From Herbaspirillum sp. SJZ107 (GTDB lineage Bacteria; Pseudomonadota; Gammaproteobacteria; Burkholderiales; Burkholderiaceae_D): a stretch of 64,000 bases of DNA. How positions within the stretch are numbered: position 1 is the first letter of the stretch; each line of letters starts with the position of its first letter. Shown piece after piece: positions 35,540 through 46,561 of this stretch. The notes below the pieces were generated by a model, which saw only the letters and a list, made by a program, of their open reading frames with translations, ran no database searches and was not told the origin of the DNA. Position numbers and translations under genes: made by a program. The stretch lies in assembly GCF_006715485.1 (NCBI RefSeq), contig NZ_VFNH01000003.1, positions 1,076,928 through 1,140,927 of the forward strand, in the 5' to 3' direction.

Positions 35540-36018
35540 GCGTGCATCGACTCTTCTGCGTTGTCCGAGGCAAAGGTAATGTTGGCGATCGCCGCCGGCA
35601 GGCCGGCCAGCACGCGCAGGGCGGCCTCGACGTCGGCGGGTGCAAAATCCCCGAACAATTTGCGGCGAAACGGGATCAAAGCCTGGTCCATGCGCTGGGC
35701 GGTCTGTTCGCCTTCCTGGGTCAGGCGCAGGATCTTGGCGCGGCGGTCGTGCGGATCTTCGTGGCGCTCGAGCAGGCGCGCTTCGATCAGCTGGTCGACC
35801 ACGCGCACCAGCGACGACGCTTCCAGGCCCAGGGTTTCGGCCAGGATGCCGGGACGTACGCCGGCTTCGCCGAAACGGCTGATGACCAGCACCGGCAGGC
35901 CGGTCGCCTGCGACAGGCCATAGGTGGCGCCGACCTTGTCGGCGGCGGCGCGGTAAGCGCGCGAAGCGTGGGTGAGGGCGGCCGTGAGGCTACTGAGGGT
36001 CTGGTCCGACAGGGTCAT
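35536..36018 (-). CDS. MarR-family regulator
   Basis: 160 residues. Winged-helix MarR domain with ETLGLEASSLVRVVDQLIEARLLERHEDPHDRRAKILRLTQEG, the recognition helix and wing, near residues 60-110. It is first in the efflux operon, so it most likely represses its own promoter and is released by the exported aromatic compound. Four half-sites in a symmetric array lie just upstream. LysR-type AaeR controls the E. coli counterpart; here the control is MarR-type. Confidence 0.93.
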   Translation of the reverse strand: MTLSDQTLSSLTAALTHASRAYRAAADKVGATYGLSQATGLPVLVISRFGEAGVRPGILAETLGLEASSLVRVVDQLIEARLLERHEDPHDRRAKILRLTQEGEQTAQRMDQALIPFRRKLFGDFAPADVEAALRVLAGLPAAIANITFASDNAEESMHA

Positions 36019-36024
36019 GGAAGC

Positions 36025-36081
36025 TTCGCGTAAATATAGTTCGCTTGGATACTGTTGATATGCGAAAGTTTAGCATGCGAA
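36025..36081. promoter_or_regulatory. Symmetric MarR operator array
   Basis: TTCGC at 36025-36029 and 36040-36044 and its complement GCGAA at 36062-36066 and 36077-36081. Spacers are 10, 17 and 10 bp, so the four half-sites are exactly symmetric around 36053. The array starts 7 bp before the marR-like ATG (minus strand) and covers the expected promoter. Confidence 0.6.
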
Positions 36082-36148
36082 GTATTTTGCTTCAACTCGG
36101 TACGCAATTTTTCTCGGGAAATGTTGTTTCTTTAGTGTAACTAGCTGG

Positions 36149-36772
36149 TCAGCCGATTCGGTGCAGGTCGCGCGGCGTAACGAATTCTTCCTCGCAGCCG
36201 GCCGCGCGCAGGGATTCGATGGTGGCATAGCCCCAGTGCACCGCTCCGAAGGCCACGCCGGTCCGGTGCGATGCTTCGGCATCGGTATCCTGGTCGCCGA
36301 CATAGATCGCCTGGTCCGCGGCGATGCCGCTGGCCTTGAGCACCGCACGCATCCGGCTGGCCTTGCCGAACACCGACATCCCGCATTCGAATTGCGCAAC
36401 CAGCCCGGCCAGTTCCGGCCCCAGCACCTGGCGCACGTTGTGTTCCGAATTCGAGGACACCACCGCCAGCCGCACACCGCCGGCAGACAGGTGGCGCAGC
36501 GAGTCGCCGACGCCGTCGAACAGCGGGATGGTGTGCGCGTTCTCCGTCATCATCCCCATGAAACTGCGCGCGACCAGCGGCAGCTTCCAGGCCGGCAGGC
36601 CGACGTGCGCCATCATGCGGCGGATGGTGTAGTGGCGGAACTGGCCGGCCCGGGACGTGTCGATGCGCTTGAAACCATGGCGGTCGGCAATGGTATTGAA
36701 GACACTCAGGAAAAACGGAAAGGAATCGGCGAGTGTGCCGTCGAAGTCGAAGAGGGCGAGGCGGTAGCTCAT
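36149..36772 (-). CDS. HAD-family phosphatase
   Basis: 207 residues, HAD subfamily IA. Motif I is DFDGTLADS (nucleophile Asp about residue 9), motif II VVSSNS, motif III Lys in GKASRM and motif IV YVGDQDTDAEA. A helical cap lies between I and II (FFLSVFNTIADRHGF onward). Relatives include phosphoglycolate phosphatase and pyrophosphatase PpaX-like enzymes. Substrate unknown. It is transcribed alone between the marR spacer and the acyltransferase leader. Confidence 0.9.
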   Translation of the reverse strand: MSYRLALFDFDGTLADSFPFFLSVFNTIADRHGFKRIDTSRAGQFRHYTIRRMMAHVGLPAWKLPLVARSFMGMMTENAHTIPLFDGVGDSLRHLSAGGVRLAVVSSNSEHNVRQVLGPELAGLVAQFECGMSVFGKASRMRAVLKASGIAADQAIYVGDQDTDAEASHRTGVAFGAVHWGYATIESLRAAGCEEEFVTPRDLHRIG

Positions 36773-37023
36773 GGCGGGGATGATCGCATAGAAGCGATGA
36801 GCAGCGGGTGCACGATAGCGTCACCAATGTCCTGATCTATTTTATGCAAGCTATTGCTGACAAAATTTTCACCAGGCAAGCGAAATTACCGCGAAAAGAC
36901 AGCGTATTGACGAAAGTTACTGAATGTAACGAGTGACCATGCTTCGGTCAGCTCAGCTATGATGCGTCGCTCGGCATTGTCTCCAAGGCAATGTTGAACG
37001 ATTCGTTGTTGAGAAGGCTAGGC

Positions 37024-38181
37024 ATGAAGTTCATACATGGAGCGGTACCCACGTCCGGATCGCAACCGGCACCCCAGAAGCAGTTTGTCCTGATTAACCT
37101 GCTCAAGGCCGGTTCGGCGCAGCTGATCGTCCTGCACCACCTGGCCTTCTACGGCCCAATGTCCGACCATGCGCGGACCATCATGCCGTCGCTGATCGAC
37201 TGGCTCTACGATTACGCACGCATTGCCGTGCAAGTCTTCCTCGTCATTGGCGGCTTCCTGGCGGCGAAATCCTTGTCGCCGCTGGGGCTGCCTGGTGTCG
37301 CCAATCCCCTGCAAGCCATCTGGCGCCGCTACATGAAGCTGGCGCCGCCGTTCATCGTGGCGATGTTGCTGGCCGTCCTTGCCTCGGCCGTGGCCAGCTT
37401 GTGGATGACCGACGATTCGATTTCGGCGTCGCCGACCGTTGGCCAGTTGATGTCGCATGTGCTGTTGCTGCAGGGCGTGCTGGGCTATGAGTCCTTGTCC
37501 GCCGGCGCCTGGTATGTGGCAATCGATTTTCAACTGTATGCGCTGATGACGCTGCTGCTGTGGCTGCCGACCCGTGTCGCCGGCAAGGACGTGCAAGCCT
37601 GGCTGGCGCCTGCGCTGGTCGTGATCGGCATGAGCGCGTCGCTGCTCTACTTCAACCGTGACGCCGACTGGGATGTATGGGCGCCGTACTTCTTCGGTAG
37701 CTATGGCTTGGGCGCATTGGCATGGTGGGCCAGCGATCCCAAGCGTCAGCCCGCTGCAAGCCTGATCTTGCTACTGATGATGGTGCTGCCGGCTGCAGTG
37801 GCACTGGCGCTGGATTTCCGCAGCCGTATCGCCGTGGCCTTCGTCGTGGCCGGCGTCCTGTTGCTGTTTGGCCGTGCGCGTCTGGTGTTTTGCACGGGTG
37901 GCGCCCTGGGTCTCGTCAATCGCGTGGCAAAGATCTCGTTTTCGATCTTCCTCGTTCACTTTCCCGTGTGCCTGGTCGTGAACGCGGTGTTCGAGCGTTT
38001 CGTGTTTGAGCAGCCTTATCTGCAGGCAGTGGGCATGCTGGTCGCCTGGGCTGCCAGTGTGGCTGCCGGCGCTGTCTTTTTCCGTTGGGTGGAGGCGCCC
38101 CTCGGAAAGCTGTTCGCCAAATCGTCCCGAGCGCTGCCGATGCATGCGCTGCCGTCCAAGGCGTCGACAGTGCGCGGATAA
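37024..38181 (+). CDS. Acyltransferase-3 family membrane protein
   Basis: 385 residues with about ten membrane segments. The family His is in QLIVLHHLAFYGP and the Arg-type motif near IWRRYMKLAPPF. GAWYVAIDFQLYALMTLLL resembles the W-x-x-x-x-E/D-x-x-F-Y motif. The ATG at 37024 has AGAAGG seven bases upstream; an ATG at 36991 would add 11 residues but its AAGG is too close. These enzymes transfer acyl groups to extracytoplasmic sugars. An intrinsic terminator follows. Confidence 0.85.
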   Translation: MKFIHGAVPTSGSQPAPQKQFVLINLLKAGSAQLIVLHHLAFYGPMSDHARTIMPSLIDWLYDYARIAVQVFLVIGGFLAAKSLSPLGLPGVANPLQAIWRRYMKLAPPFIVAMLLAVLASAVASLWMTDDSISASPTVGQLMSHVLLLQGVLGYESLSAGAWYVAIDFQLYALMTLLLWLPTRVAGKDVQAWLAPALVVIGMSASLLYFNRDADWDVWAPYFFGSYGLGALAWWASDPKRQPAASLILLLMMVLPAAVALALDFRSRIAVAFVVAGVLLLFGRARLVFCTGGALGLVNRVAKISFSIFLVHFPVCLVVNAVFERFVFEQPYLQAVGMLVAWAASVAAGAVFFRWVEAPLGKLFAKSSRALPMHALPSKASTVRG

Positions 38182-38222
38182 TGCTGGCGATGCGGCTGGC
38201 GCGATGCGAAATGCGCGCACAT

Positions 38223-38252
38223 GAAAAAAGCCAGCCCGAGGGCTGGCTTTTT
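38223..38252. terminator. Bidirectional intrinsic terminator between acyltransferase gene and gyrB
   Basis: Stem GCCAGCCC / GGGCTGGC with a two-base apex, flanked by A6 on the left and T5 on the right, so it works on both strands for the two convergent genes. Confidence 0.9.
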
Positions 38253-38272
38253 GTTGAGCTCGAAACATCCGA

Positions 38273-40777
<2,505 letters not shown>

Positions 40778-40871
40778 GACTGCTTTCTCAAAAAACGGGT
40801 AAACCAGACCGCGGGCTCAGGCGCACGCGGTCTTCAGGCAACAAGACGATATGGGGTCGTTTGCGCCTTTT

Positions 40872-41978
40872 TTAAATACGCATCGGCATGACGACATATT
40901 TGAAGTCGCCATTTTCCGGAATCGACATCAGCGCCGACGAATTCGAATCGCCCAGCGCAATGTTCACCTGGTCGCACTTCAGGTTGTTCAGCACGTCCAG
41001 CAGGTAGGTGACGTTGAAACCGATGTCGATCACGTCGCCGCCGTAGTCGATTTCCAGTTCTTCCACCGCTTCTTCCTGGTCGGCGTTGGTCGAGCTGATC
41101 TTCATCGAGCCGGGCGAGATCATGCAGCGGACACCTTTGAATTTGTCGCTGGTCATGATCGCAGCGCGCTGCAGCGAGCGCAGCAGTTCTTCGCGGCTGA
41201 TCGTGAAATCGTTCTTGTAGCCCTTCGGGATCACACGGGTGTAATCCGGGAACTTGCCTTCGACCAGCTTCGACACCAGTTCGATGTCGGCGAAGGTCAG
41301 TTTCACCTGCGAGGCGGCGATGTCCAGCTGGACAGGGTCGTCGCTTTCTTCCAGCAGGCGCTGCAGTTCGATGATGGTCTTGCGCGGGATGATGACTTCC
41401 TGGCGCTCGAAGGTCTGGTCGGTGGCCACCTGGGCGAAGGCCAGGCGGTGGCCGTCGGTGGCGACCGCGATCACATTGTTACCGTCCAGCACCAGCAGCA
41501 GGCCGTTCAGGTAGTAGCGGATGTCCTGCTGGGCCATCGCGAAGTGCACCATGTTGAACAGGTGCTTCAGCGTCTTCTGCGGCAGGGTGACGGAGGCGTT
41601 GTGGGTCTCGGCCACGTTCACGGTCGGGAACTCTTCCGCAGCCAGAGTCTGCAGCGCGAAGCGCGACTTGCCGCTCTGCACGGTCAGGCGCTTGTTCAGC
41701 AGGGTCAGGGTGACGTCGCCGGATTCCGGCAGCGCGCGCAGGATGTCCAGCAGCTTGCGCGCGGCGACCGTCGTGCCGGTCTCTTCAGGACCGGAGCCGA
41801 TGTTGGCCAGGGTCGTGATCTGCACCTCGGTGTCGGTCGACAGGAAGGAGACGCTTTCGCCGTTCTTGCGGATGAGGATATTGGCCAGAATCGGCATAGT
41901 GTGCCGACGCTCGACAATACCACTCACGATCTGCAGTGGCCGGAGAAGCGTGTCTCGGGTGGATTTGACCAGTTGCAT
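40872..41978 (-). CDS. dnaN: DNA polymerase III beta sliding clamp
   Basis: 368 residues, three clamp domains of about 120 each. MQLVKSTRDTLLRPLQIVSGIVERRHTMPILANIL is the conserved start, LLLVLDGNNVIAVATDGHRLAF the middle part and the end is YVVMPMRI, the normal clamp terminus. It tethers the replicative polymerase to DNA. Gene order dnaA-dnaN-gyrB is the standard one; recF is missing between dnaN and gyrB, as in many betaproteobacteria. Confidence 0.98.
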   Translation of the reverse strand: MQLVKSTRDTLLRPLQIVSGIVERRHTMPILANILIRKNGESVSFLSTDTEVQITTLANIGSGPEETGTTVAARKLLDILRALPESGDVTLTLLNKRLTVQSGKSRFALQTLAAEEFPTVNVAETHNASVTLPQKTLKHLFNMVHFAMAQQDIRYYLNGLLLVLDGNNVIAVATDGHRLAFAQVATDQTFERQEVIIPRKTIIELQRLLEESDDPVQLDIAASQVKLTFADIELVSKLVEGKFPDYTRVIPKGYKNDFTISREELLRSLQRAAIMTSDKFKGVRCMISPGSMKISSTNADQEEAVEELEIDYGGDVIDIGFNVTYLLDVLNNLKCDQVNIALGDSNSSALMSIPENGDFKYVVMPMRI

Positions 41979-42024
41979 AAATATCCTCGGTAGTCATAGC
42001 AGAGACCGATTAACCTGGGCGCTA

Positions 42025-42089
42025 CGGTTACTCGATCCCTCCTCATTGGTAAAAAATATATTCTGCGCAATATTTTGCCAGAGTAACCG
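42025..42089. promoter_or_regulatory. AT-rich element framed by a 9-bp inverted repeat, dnaA-dnaN spacer
   Basis: CGGTTACTC at 42025-42033 and its exact complement GAGTAACCG at 42081-42089 frame 47 bases that include the AT-rich run at 42048-42076. The element is in the 165-bp spacer. It could be a leader structure, the dnaN promoter region or part of the replication origin. No DnaA box is visible inside. Confidence 0.4.
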
Positions 42090-42143
42090 GGAAAAATCCT
42101 CTTCAGTTTCCCATGTGGGCAGGGTAGGGTCCCCGCTCCGTTA

Positions 42144-43559
42144 TCAGCCTTTCAGCGTCTGTTCCAGCACGTGCAATTCGTGGTTGCATTCGGCGTTCTT
42201 CTGGCGGTCCTGGGCGATCTTGCGCACCGCGTGCAGCACGGTGGTGTGGTCGCGGCCGCCGAACAGTTCGCCGATTTCCGGCAAACTCTTCTGGGTGAGC
42301 TCCTTCGCCAGGTACATCGCAATCTGGCGCGGGCGGGCGATGTTGGCCGGACGGCGCTTCGAGTACATGTCCGCCACCTTGATATTGAAGAAATCGGCCA
42401 CCGTCTTCTGGATGTTTTCCACGGAAATCTGGCGGTTCTGCACCGACAGCAAGTCCTTCAAGGCTTCCTTCACCACGTCGATGGTGATGTCCTTGCCGTG
42501 GAAGCGCGAGTAGGCCAGGATCTTGCGCAGCGCGCCTTCCAGCTCGCGCACGTTCGAGCGCAGGTGTTTCGCCACGAAGAAGGCGACGTCGTCGTTCAGG
42601 ACCACGCCTTCGGATTCCGCCTTCTTCATCAGGATCGCCACCCGCATTTCCAGTTCCGGCGGTTCGATCGCGACCGTCAGGCCGGAATCGAAGCGCGAGA
42701 TCAGGCGGTCGTCCATGCCCGTAATCTCTTTCGGATAGGTATCCGAGGTGATGATGATCTGTTTCTTGGCCGCGATCAGCGCTTCGAACGCATAGAAAAA
42801 CTCTTCCTGCGTGCGGCTTTTGCCGCCGAAGAACTGGATATCGTCGATCAGCAGCATGTCCAGCGAGTGGTAGTAATGCTTGAAATCGTCGAAACCCTTG
42901 CGCTGGTAAGCGGTCACCACGTCGCGCACGTACTGTTCGGCGTGGATGTAGCGGATGCGCGCGCCCGGCTGGTCGGCCATCACCTGGTTGCCGATCGCGT
43001 GGATCAGGTGGGTCTTACCGAGGCCGACGCCGCCGTAGAAGAACAGCGGGTTGTACGAGATGCCGGGGTTATTCGCGACCTGGATCGCGGCGGCGCGCGC
43101 CAGCTGGTTGGCCTTACCGGTCACGAAGTTCTCGAACGTCAGGTCCGGGTTGACGCGGCTCTGCTCGCGGCGCGGATTGTTGGCGATGACGTTGTCCGGC
43201 GTAATCACCGGCATTTCCGGCACGGTGCGGTCGGCCGCGGCATTCACGCCAATGGCGCCGCTGCCGTTGCTCGACGGCGCGGCAGGGGCGGACGTGGCCA
43301 CCTTCTTCGGCGCGCTGTTCTTCGGATCGAGCACGAACAGCACGTCGACCGGCCGTTCCCAGTATTGGGAAGCCAGTTCCGTGATGCGGTTTGCAAACTG
43401 TGTCTTGACCCAGTCGAGCTTGAAACGGTTGGGTGCGGCGACACGCAGCTTGCCATCCTCATAATCGAGGGCGACGAGCGGTTTGATCCACGCGGTGTAT
43501 TGCTGCGGTGTCAGCTCGAGTTCCAACTGCGAGGAACAGGTCTGCCAAAAGTTTTCCAT
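42144..43559 (-). CDS. dnaA: Chromosomal replication initiator protein
   Basis: 471 residues. Domain I (WQTCSSQLELELTPQQYTAWIKPL), a Pro/Ala linker at about 90-130, AAA+ domain with Walker A GGVGLGKTHLIHA and Walker B LLIDDIQFF, then domain IV with the DNA-binding signature GGRDHTTVLHAVRKI. Binds DnaA boxes and melts oriC. Its ATG is 366 bp from the divergent rpmH gene, the usual arrangement. Confidence 0.98.
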   Translation of the reverse strand: MENFWQTCSSQLELELTPQQYTAWIKPLVALDYEDGKLRVAAPNRFKLDWVKTQFANRITELASQYWERPVDVLFVLDPKNSAPKKVATSAPAAPSSNGSGAIGVNAAADRTVPEMPVITPDNVIANNPRREQSRVNPDLTFENFVTGKANQLARAAAIQVANNPGISYNPLFFYGGVGLGKTHLIHAIGNQVMADQPGARIRYIHAEQYVRDVVTAYQRKGFDDFKHYYHSLDMLLIDDIQFFGGKSRTQEEFFYAFEALIAAKKQIIITSDTYPKEITGMDDRLISRFDSGLTVAIEPPELEMRVAILMKKAESEGVVLNDDVAFFVAKHLRSNVRELEGALRKILAYSRFHGKDITIDVVKEALKDLLSVQNRQISVENIQKTVADFFNIKVADMYSKRRPANIARPRQIAMYLAKELTQKSLPEIGELFGGRDHTTVLHAVRKIAQDRQKNAECNHELHVLEQTLKG

Positions 43560-43609
43560 ACATCGACTAAGTTAAGCGTAACACTCTATTTTACCTGTCT
43601 TCTCGGAAG

Positions 43610-43618
43610 TTATCCACA
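43610..43618 (+). promoter_or_regulatory. DnaA box
   Basis: Exact TTATCCACA, 51 bp upstream of the dnaA start codon. It fits autoregulation of dnaA or one site of oriC. Confidence 0.7.
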
Positions 43619-43725
43619 GGCGATCCAGGATTTTTCCACTGAATCTCAACAGGTCTGGCCGTAAAAGCAACCGTTTGCGTACGGCAAGCAGATCGGGTTG
43701 CCGCCGTTGCAACGCAACAGTTGCC

Positions 43726-43755
43726 TTGACAGTGGACAGGCAAATGCTGTCTAAT
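43726..43755 (+). promoter_or_regulatory. Promoter of the rpmH-rnpA operon
   Basis: A perfect -35 TTGACA (43726-43731) and a -10-like TCTAAT (43750-43755) are 18 bp apart on the plus strand, about 170 bp before rpmH. Confidence 0.6.
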
Positions 43756-43925
43756 TCAGGGTTCCCCGCCCGTACGCATTGTCAACCTGACACTCGGCAC
43801 ACAGGCGAACTAGCTTTGCTGTGGCGTGACGCTGGCTTAACAACTGCGAAATGTCATTGGCGCAATGCTGACCTATGAGGGCTCAGCCCGATTTTGCATT
43901 TTAATTTGCTTTAAGCGAGACCACC

Positions 43926-44060
43926 ATGAAACGTACTTACCAACCTTCCGTCGTTCGTCGCAAGCGCACGCACGGCTTCCGCGCACGCATGGCTACCCGT
44001 GGTGGCCGTCAAGTCCTGAACGCGCGCCGCGCCAAGGGCCGCAAGCGCCTGGCTGTCTAA
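43926..44060 (+). CDS. rpmH: 50S ribosomal protein L34
   Basis: 44 residues, the standard length. MKRTYQPSVVRRKRTHGF opens and KGRKRLAV closes the protein, both invariant for L34. AGCGAGACC lies upstream of the ATG. It is a basic protein of the large subunit near the exit tunnel. rnpA follows after 36 bp, as in most bacteria. Confidence 0.98.
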   Translation: MKRTYQPSVVRRKRTHGFRARMATRGGRQVLNARRAKGRKRLAV

Positions 44061-44096
44061 GCCAAGCCTGCCTTTCGAATCGCGCTGCGGTCAGCC

Positions 44097-44573
44097 ATGA
44101 CAGGCGAAGGTTCGCACGACTTCGCGCGCGTTCGGCGTATCGTAAAAACGGATGAGTTTTCATCCGTTTTTCGTTTGCGCCCGGCACAAAAAACCGCGCA
44201 TTTCGTGCTCTACACCCGACCGAATGCCCTGCCTCATGCGCGGCTGGGCGTCGTCGCGGCCAAACGTTTCGCCCCGCGCGCGGTCACGCGCAACACGATC
44301 AAGCGCGTCACGCGCGAACTGTTCCGTACCACGCCGCTACCCGGTATCGATTGCATCGTGCGCCTGGCGCGTCCGGTGAATACCAAGACCGGTCCGGCCA
44401 CCAACACGGCCCTGAAGACGCTGCTGCACGCCGAACTGGCGAAGCTGTTTGCGTCGCAGGCGCCGCGCACGCGCAAGCCTGCGCCGCCGTCGAATACAGG
44501 GAATGCCACCGCTGCAGCTGCCGAACCGGCAGCTGCAGCTACGCCCCCGGGGTCGGGGCCGAGGCCATCATGA
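44097..44573 (+). CDS. rnpA: Ribonuclease P protein component
   Basis: 158 residues, longer than the usual 115-125. The RNase P signature is intact: ARLGVVAAKRFAPRAVTRNTIKRVTRELFR. The extra length is a C-terminal Ala/Pro/Thr-rich tail (from about residue 122), likely disordered. It binds pre-tRNA leader together with the RNA subunit. The TGA stop overlaps the yidD ATG (ATGA). Confidence 0.95.
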   Translation: MTGEGSHDFARVRRIVKTDEFSSVFRLRPAQKTAHFVLYTRPNALPHARLGVVAAKRFAPRAVTRNTIKRVTRELFRTTPLPGIDCIVRLARPVNTKTGPATNTALKTLLHAELAKLFASQAPRTRKPAPPSNTGNATAAAAEPAAAATPPGSGPRPS

Positions 44574-44839
44574 ACCGGCTGCTCGTCTGGCTGTTGCGCG
44601 GTTACCAGTTACTGGTGTCTCCGATGCTCGGACAGAACTGCCGTTTCTATCCGAGCTGTTCCCATTACGCAGTCGAAGCGCTGCAAGTCCACGGTACCCT
44701 CCGCGGCAGCTGGCTGGCCGTGCGCCGGCTGGGCCGCTGCCATCCGTGGAACGACGGCGGCGTCGACCCGGTGCCGCCCGCCGGTACTGGTCAACACGCA
44801 CCTTCATCACCAACCGCTTGCGGCTGCAAGCACTCCTGA
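44570..44839 (+). CDS. yidD: Membrane protein insertion efficiency factor
   Basis: 89 residues. Family core: LLRGYQLLVSPMLGQNCRFYPSCSHYAVEAL, then WLAVRRLGRCHPWNDGGVDPVP. The Cys residues in NCRFYPSCS are conserved. A short amphipathic N-terminus should bind the membrane. It assists YidC-mediated insertion and is encoded between rnpA and yidC as usual. Confidence 0.95.
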   Translation: MNRLLVWLLRGYQLLVSPMLGQNCRFYPSCSHYAVEALQVHGTLRGSWLAVRRLGRCHPWNDGGVDPVPPAGTGQHAPSSPTACGCKHS

Positions 44840-44850
44840 CTAAGACCTCA

Positions 44851-46494
44851 ATGGAATTCAATAAACGTACCATTTTGTGGATCGTGTTCGCGGTCTCGTT
44901 GTTCGTCCTGTGGAACGATTGGATGGTCGCCAACGGCAAGCAATCGCTGCTGTCGAACGCGCCGCCGGCCAAGGTCGCGACCGCACCGGCCGCCCAGGGC
45001 AACAGCGTCCAGCCGAACACCGCCACCACGGCGGCCGTCCCGGGCGCCCCGGCCGCGGCACCGATCGCCACCCGCATCGTCACCGTCACGACCGACCTGT
45101 TCAAGGTCGACATCAACACCGCCGGCGGCGTGATCCAGCGCCTGGAGCTGCTGAAGTACCGCGACAAGGTCGATCAGAGCAAGAACCAGCTGCTGTTCCA
45201 CGTCGACAGCGCCAACGGCCGCACCTACCTGGGCCAGACCGGCCTGACCGGCAACAGCCCGGCCGGTCCGATGCCGAGCCACAGCACCCCGTTCACCGTG
45301 CGTTCGGGTCCGACCGTCGACGCCAACGGCCAGGTGCAACTGGTGCTGGAAGCGGAGCAGGGCGGCGTGCGCCTGACCAAGACCTTCACCTTCAAGCGCG
45401 GCGACTACGTGATCGGCGTGCGCCACGACGTCGCCAACGTCGGCGCCGCCGCGGTGAACCCGGTGCTCTACCTGCAGCTGATGCATGACGGCAGCAAGCC
45501 GGAAGGCGACACCTTCTTCAACAGCAGCTACACCGGCCCGACCCTGTACACCTCGCAGGACAAGTACCAGAAGCTGACCTTCGACAAGATCGCCAAGGGC
45601 AGCGCCGAGCATTCGAAGACCGCCACCGACGGCTGGATCGCGATCTCGCAGCACTTCTTCGTCTCGGCCTTCGTGCCGCCGGAGAAGCTGCAGCGCGACA
45701 TCGAAACCAAGAGCCTGGGCAACAACCTGTTCGCGATCCGCACCAACCTGCCGCTGGGTACCCTGCAGCCGGGCCAGACCGTGTCGAACGAGAGCCGCCT
45801 GTACTCGGGTCCGCAGGAAGAGAAGCTGCTGGAAGCCGTGACCCCGGGCCTGGACCTGGTGCGCGACTACGCCTGGGCCGCGATCATCGCCAAGCCGATC
45901 TTCGCCACCATGAACTGGCTGCATTCGATGATCGGCAACTGGGGCTGGACCATCATCGCCTTCACCATCCTGATCAAGCTGCTGTTCTTCCCGCTGTCGG
46001 CGGCCGGCTACCGCAGCATGGCCAAGATGAAGACGGTGACGCCGAAGATGCAGGCGATCCGCGAGCGCTTCAAGGACGATCCGGTCAAGATGCAGCAGGC
46101 CACCATGGAGCTGTACAAGTCCGAGAAGATCAACCCGCTGGGCGGCTGCCTGCCGATCCTGGTGCAGATGCCGGTGTTCCTGGCGCTGTATTGGGTGCTG
46201 CAGGCCGCGGTCGAGATGCGCGGCGCCTCGTGGGGCTGGGTCCCTGACCTGACCATGAAGGATCCGCTGTTCATCCTGCCGATCCTGTACGCGATCTCGA
46301 TGTTCGTGACCCAGAAGCTGAACCCGCAGCCGGCCGATCCGATGCAGGCCAAGATGATGATGTTCATGCCGATCGCCTTCTCCGTGATCTTCCTGTTCTT
46401 CCCGGCCGGCCTGGTGCTGTACTGGGTGGCCAACAACCTGATCTCGATGGCGCAGCAGTATGTGATCACCAAGAAGTACGCGCCGGCGAAGTAG
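44851..46494 (+). CDS. yidC: Membrane protein insertase YidC
   Basis: 547 residues. N-terminal anchor (TILWIVFAVSLFVLWNDWMV), a linker rich in Ala/Pro, a large periplasmic beta-domain to about residue 340, then the conserved five-segment core starting near WTIIAFTILIKLLFFPLSAAGYRSMAKMK and including NPLGGCLPILVQMPVFLALYWVL. The Arg in the groove (AGYRSMAKM) is present. It inserts and folds inner-membrane proteins with or without SecYEG. The terminator after it separates mnmE. Confidence 0.98.
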   Translation: MEFNKRTILWIVFAVSLFVLWNDWMVANGKQSLLSNAPPAKVATAPAAQGNSVQPNTATTAAVPGAPAAAPIATRIVTVTTDLFKVDINTAGGVIQRLELLKYRDKVDQSKNQLLFHVDSANGRTYLGQTGLTGNSPAGPMPSHSTPFTVRSGPTVDANGQVQLVLEAEQGGVRLTKTFTFKRGDYVIGVRHDVANVGAAAVNPVLYLQLMHDGSKPEGDTFFNSSYTGPTLYTSQDKYQKLTFDKIAKGSAEHSKTATDGWIAISQHFFVSAFVPPEKLQRDIETKSLGNNLFAIRTNLPLGTLQPGQTVSNESRLYSGPQEEKLLEAVTPGLDLVRDYAWAAIIAKPIFATMNWLHSMIGNWGWTIIAFTILIKLLFFPLSAAGYRSMAKMKTVTPKMQAIRERFKDDPVKMQQATMELYKSEKINPLGGCLPILVQMPVFLALYWVLQAAVEMRGASWGWVPDLTMKDPLFILPILYAISMFVTQKLNPQPADPMQAKMMMFMPIAFSVIFLFFPAGLVLYWVANNLISMAQQYVITKKYAPAK

Positions 46495-46512
46495 GCTGGT
46501 TCGTATTGATGG

Positions 46513-46542
46513 AAAAGGCCCGTGCTTGCACGGGCTTTTTTT
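46513..46542 (+). terminator. Intrinsic terminator between yidC and mnmE
   Basis: Stem GCCCGTGC / GCACGGGC with a TT apex, preceded by A4 and followed by seven T. It lies 19 bp after the yidC stop. Confidence 0.9.
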
Positions 46543-46561
46543 ATTCCACTACAATCCCCCC

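Larger units (their letters stand above)
43560..43925. other. dnaA-rpmH divergent spacer (possible origin region)
   Basis: 366 bp without a gene. One perfect DnaA box, TTATCCACA, lies at 43610-43618, and a two-mismatch copy TTTTCCACT is near 43634. The rpmH promoter is at 43726-43755. No AT-rich unwinding element or box cluster is evident, so a full oriC is not demonstrated here. Confidence 0.5.
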
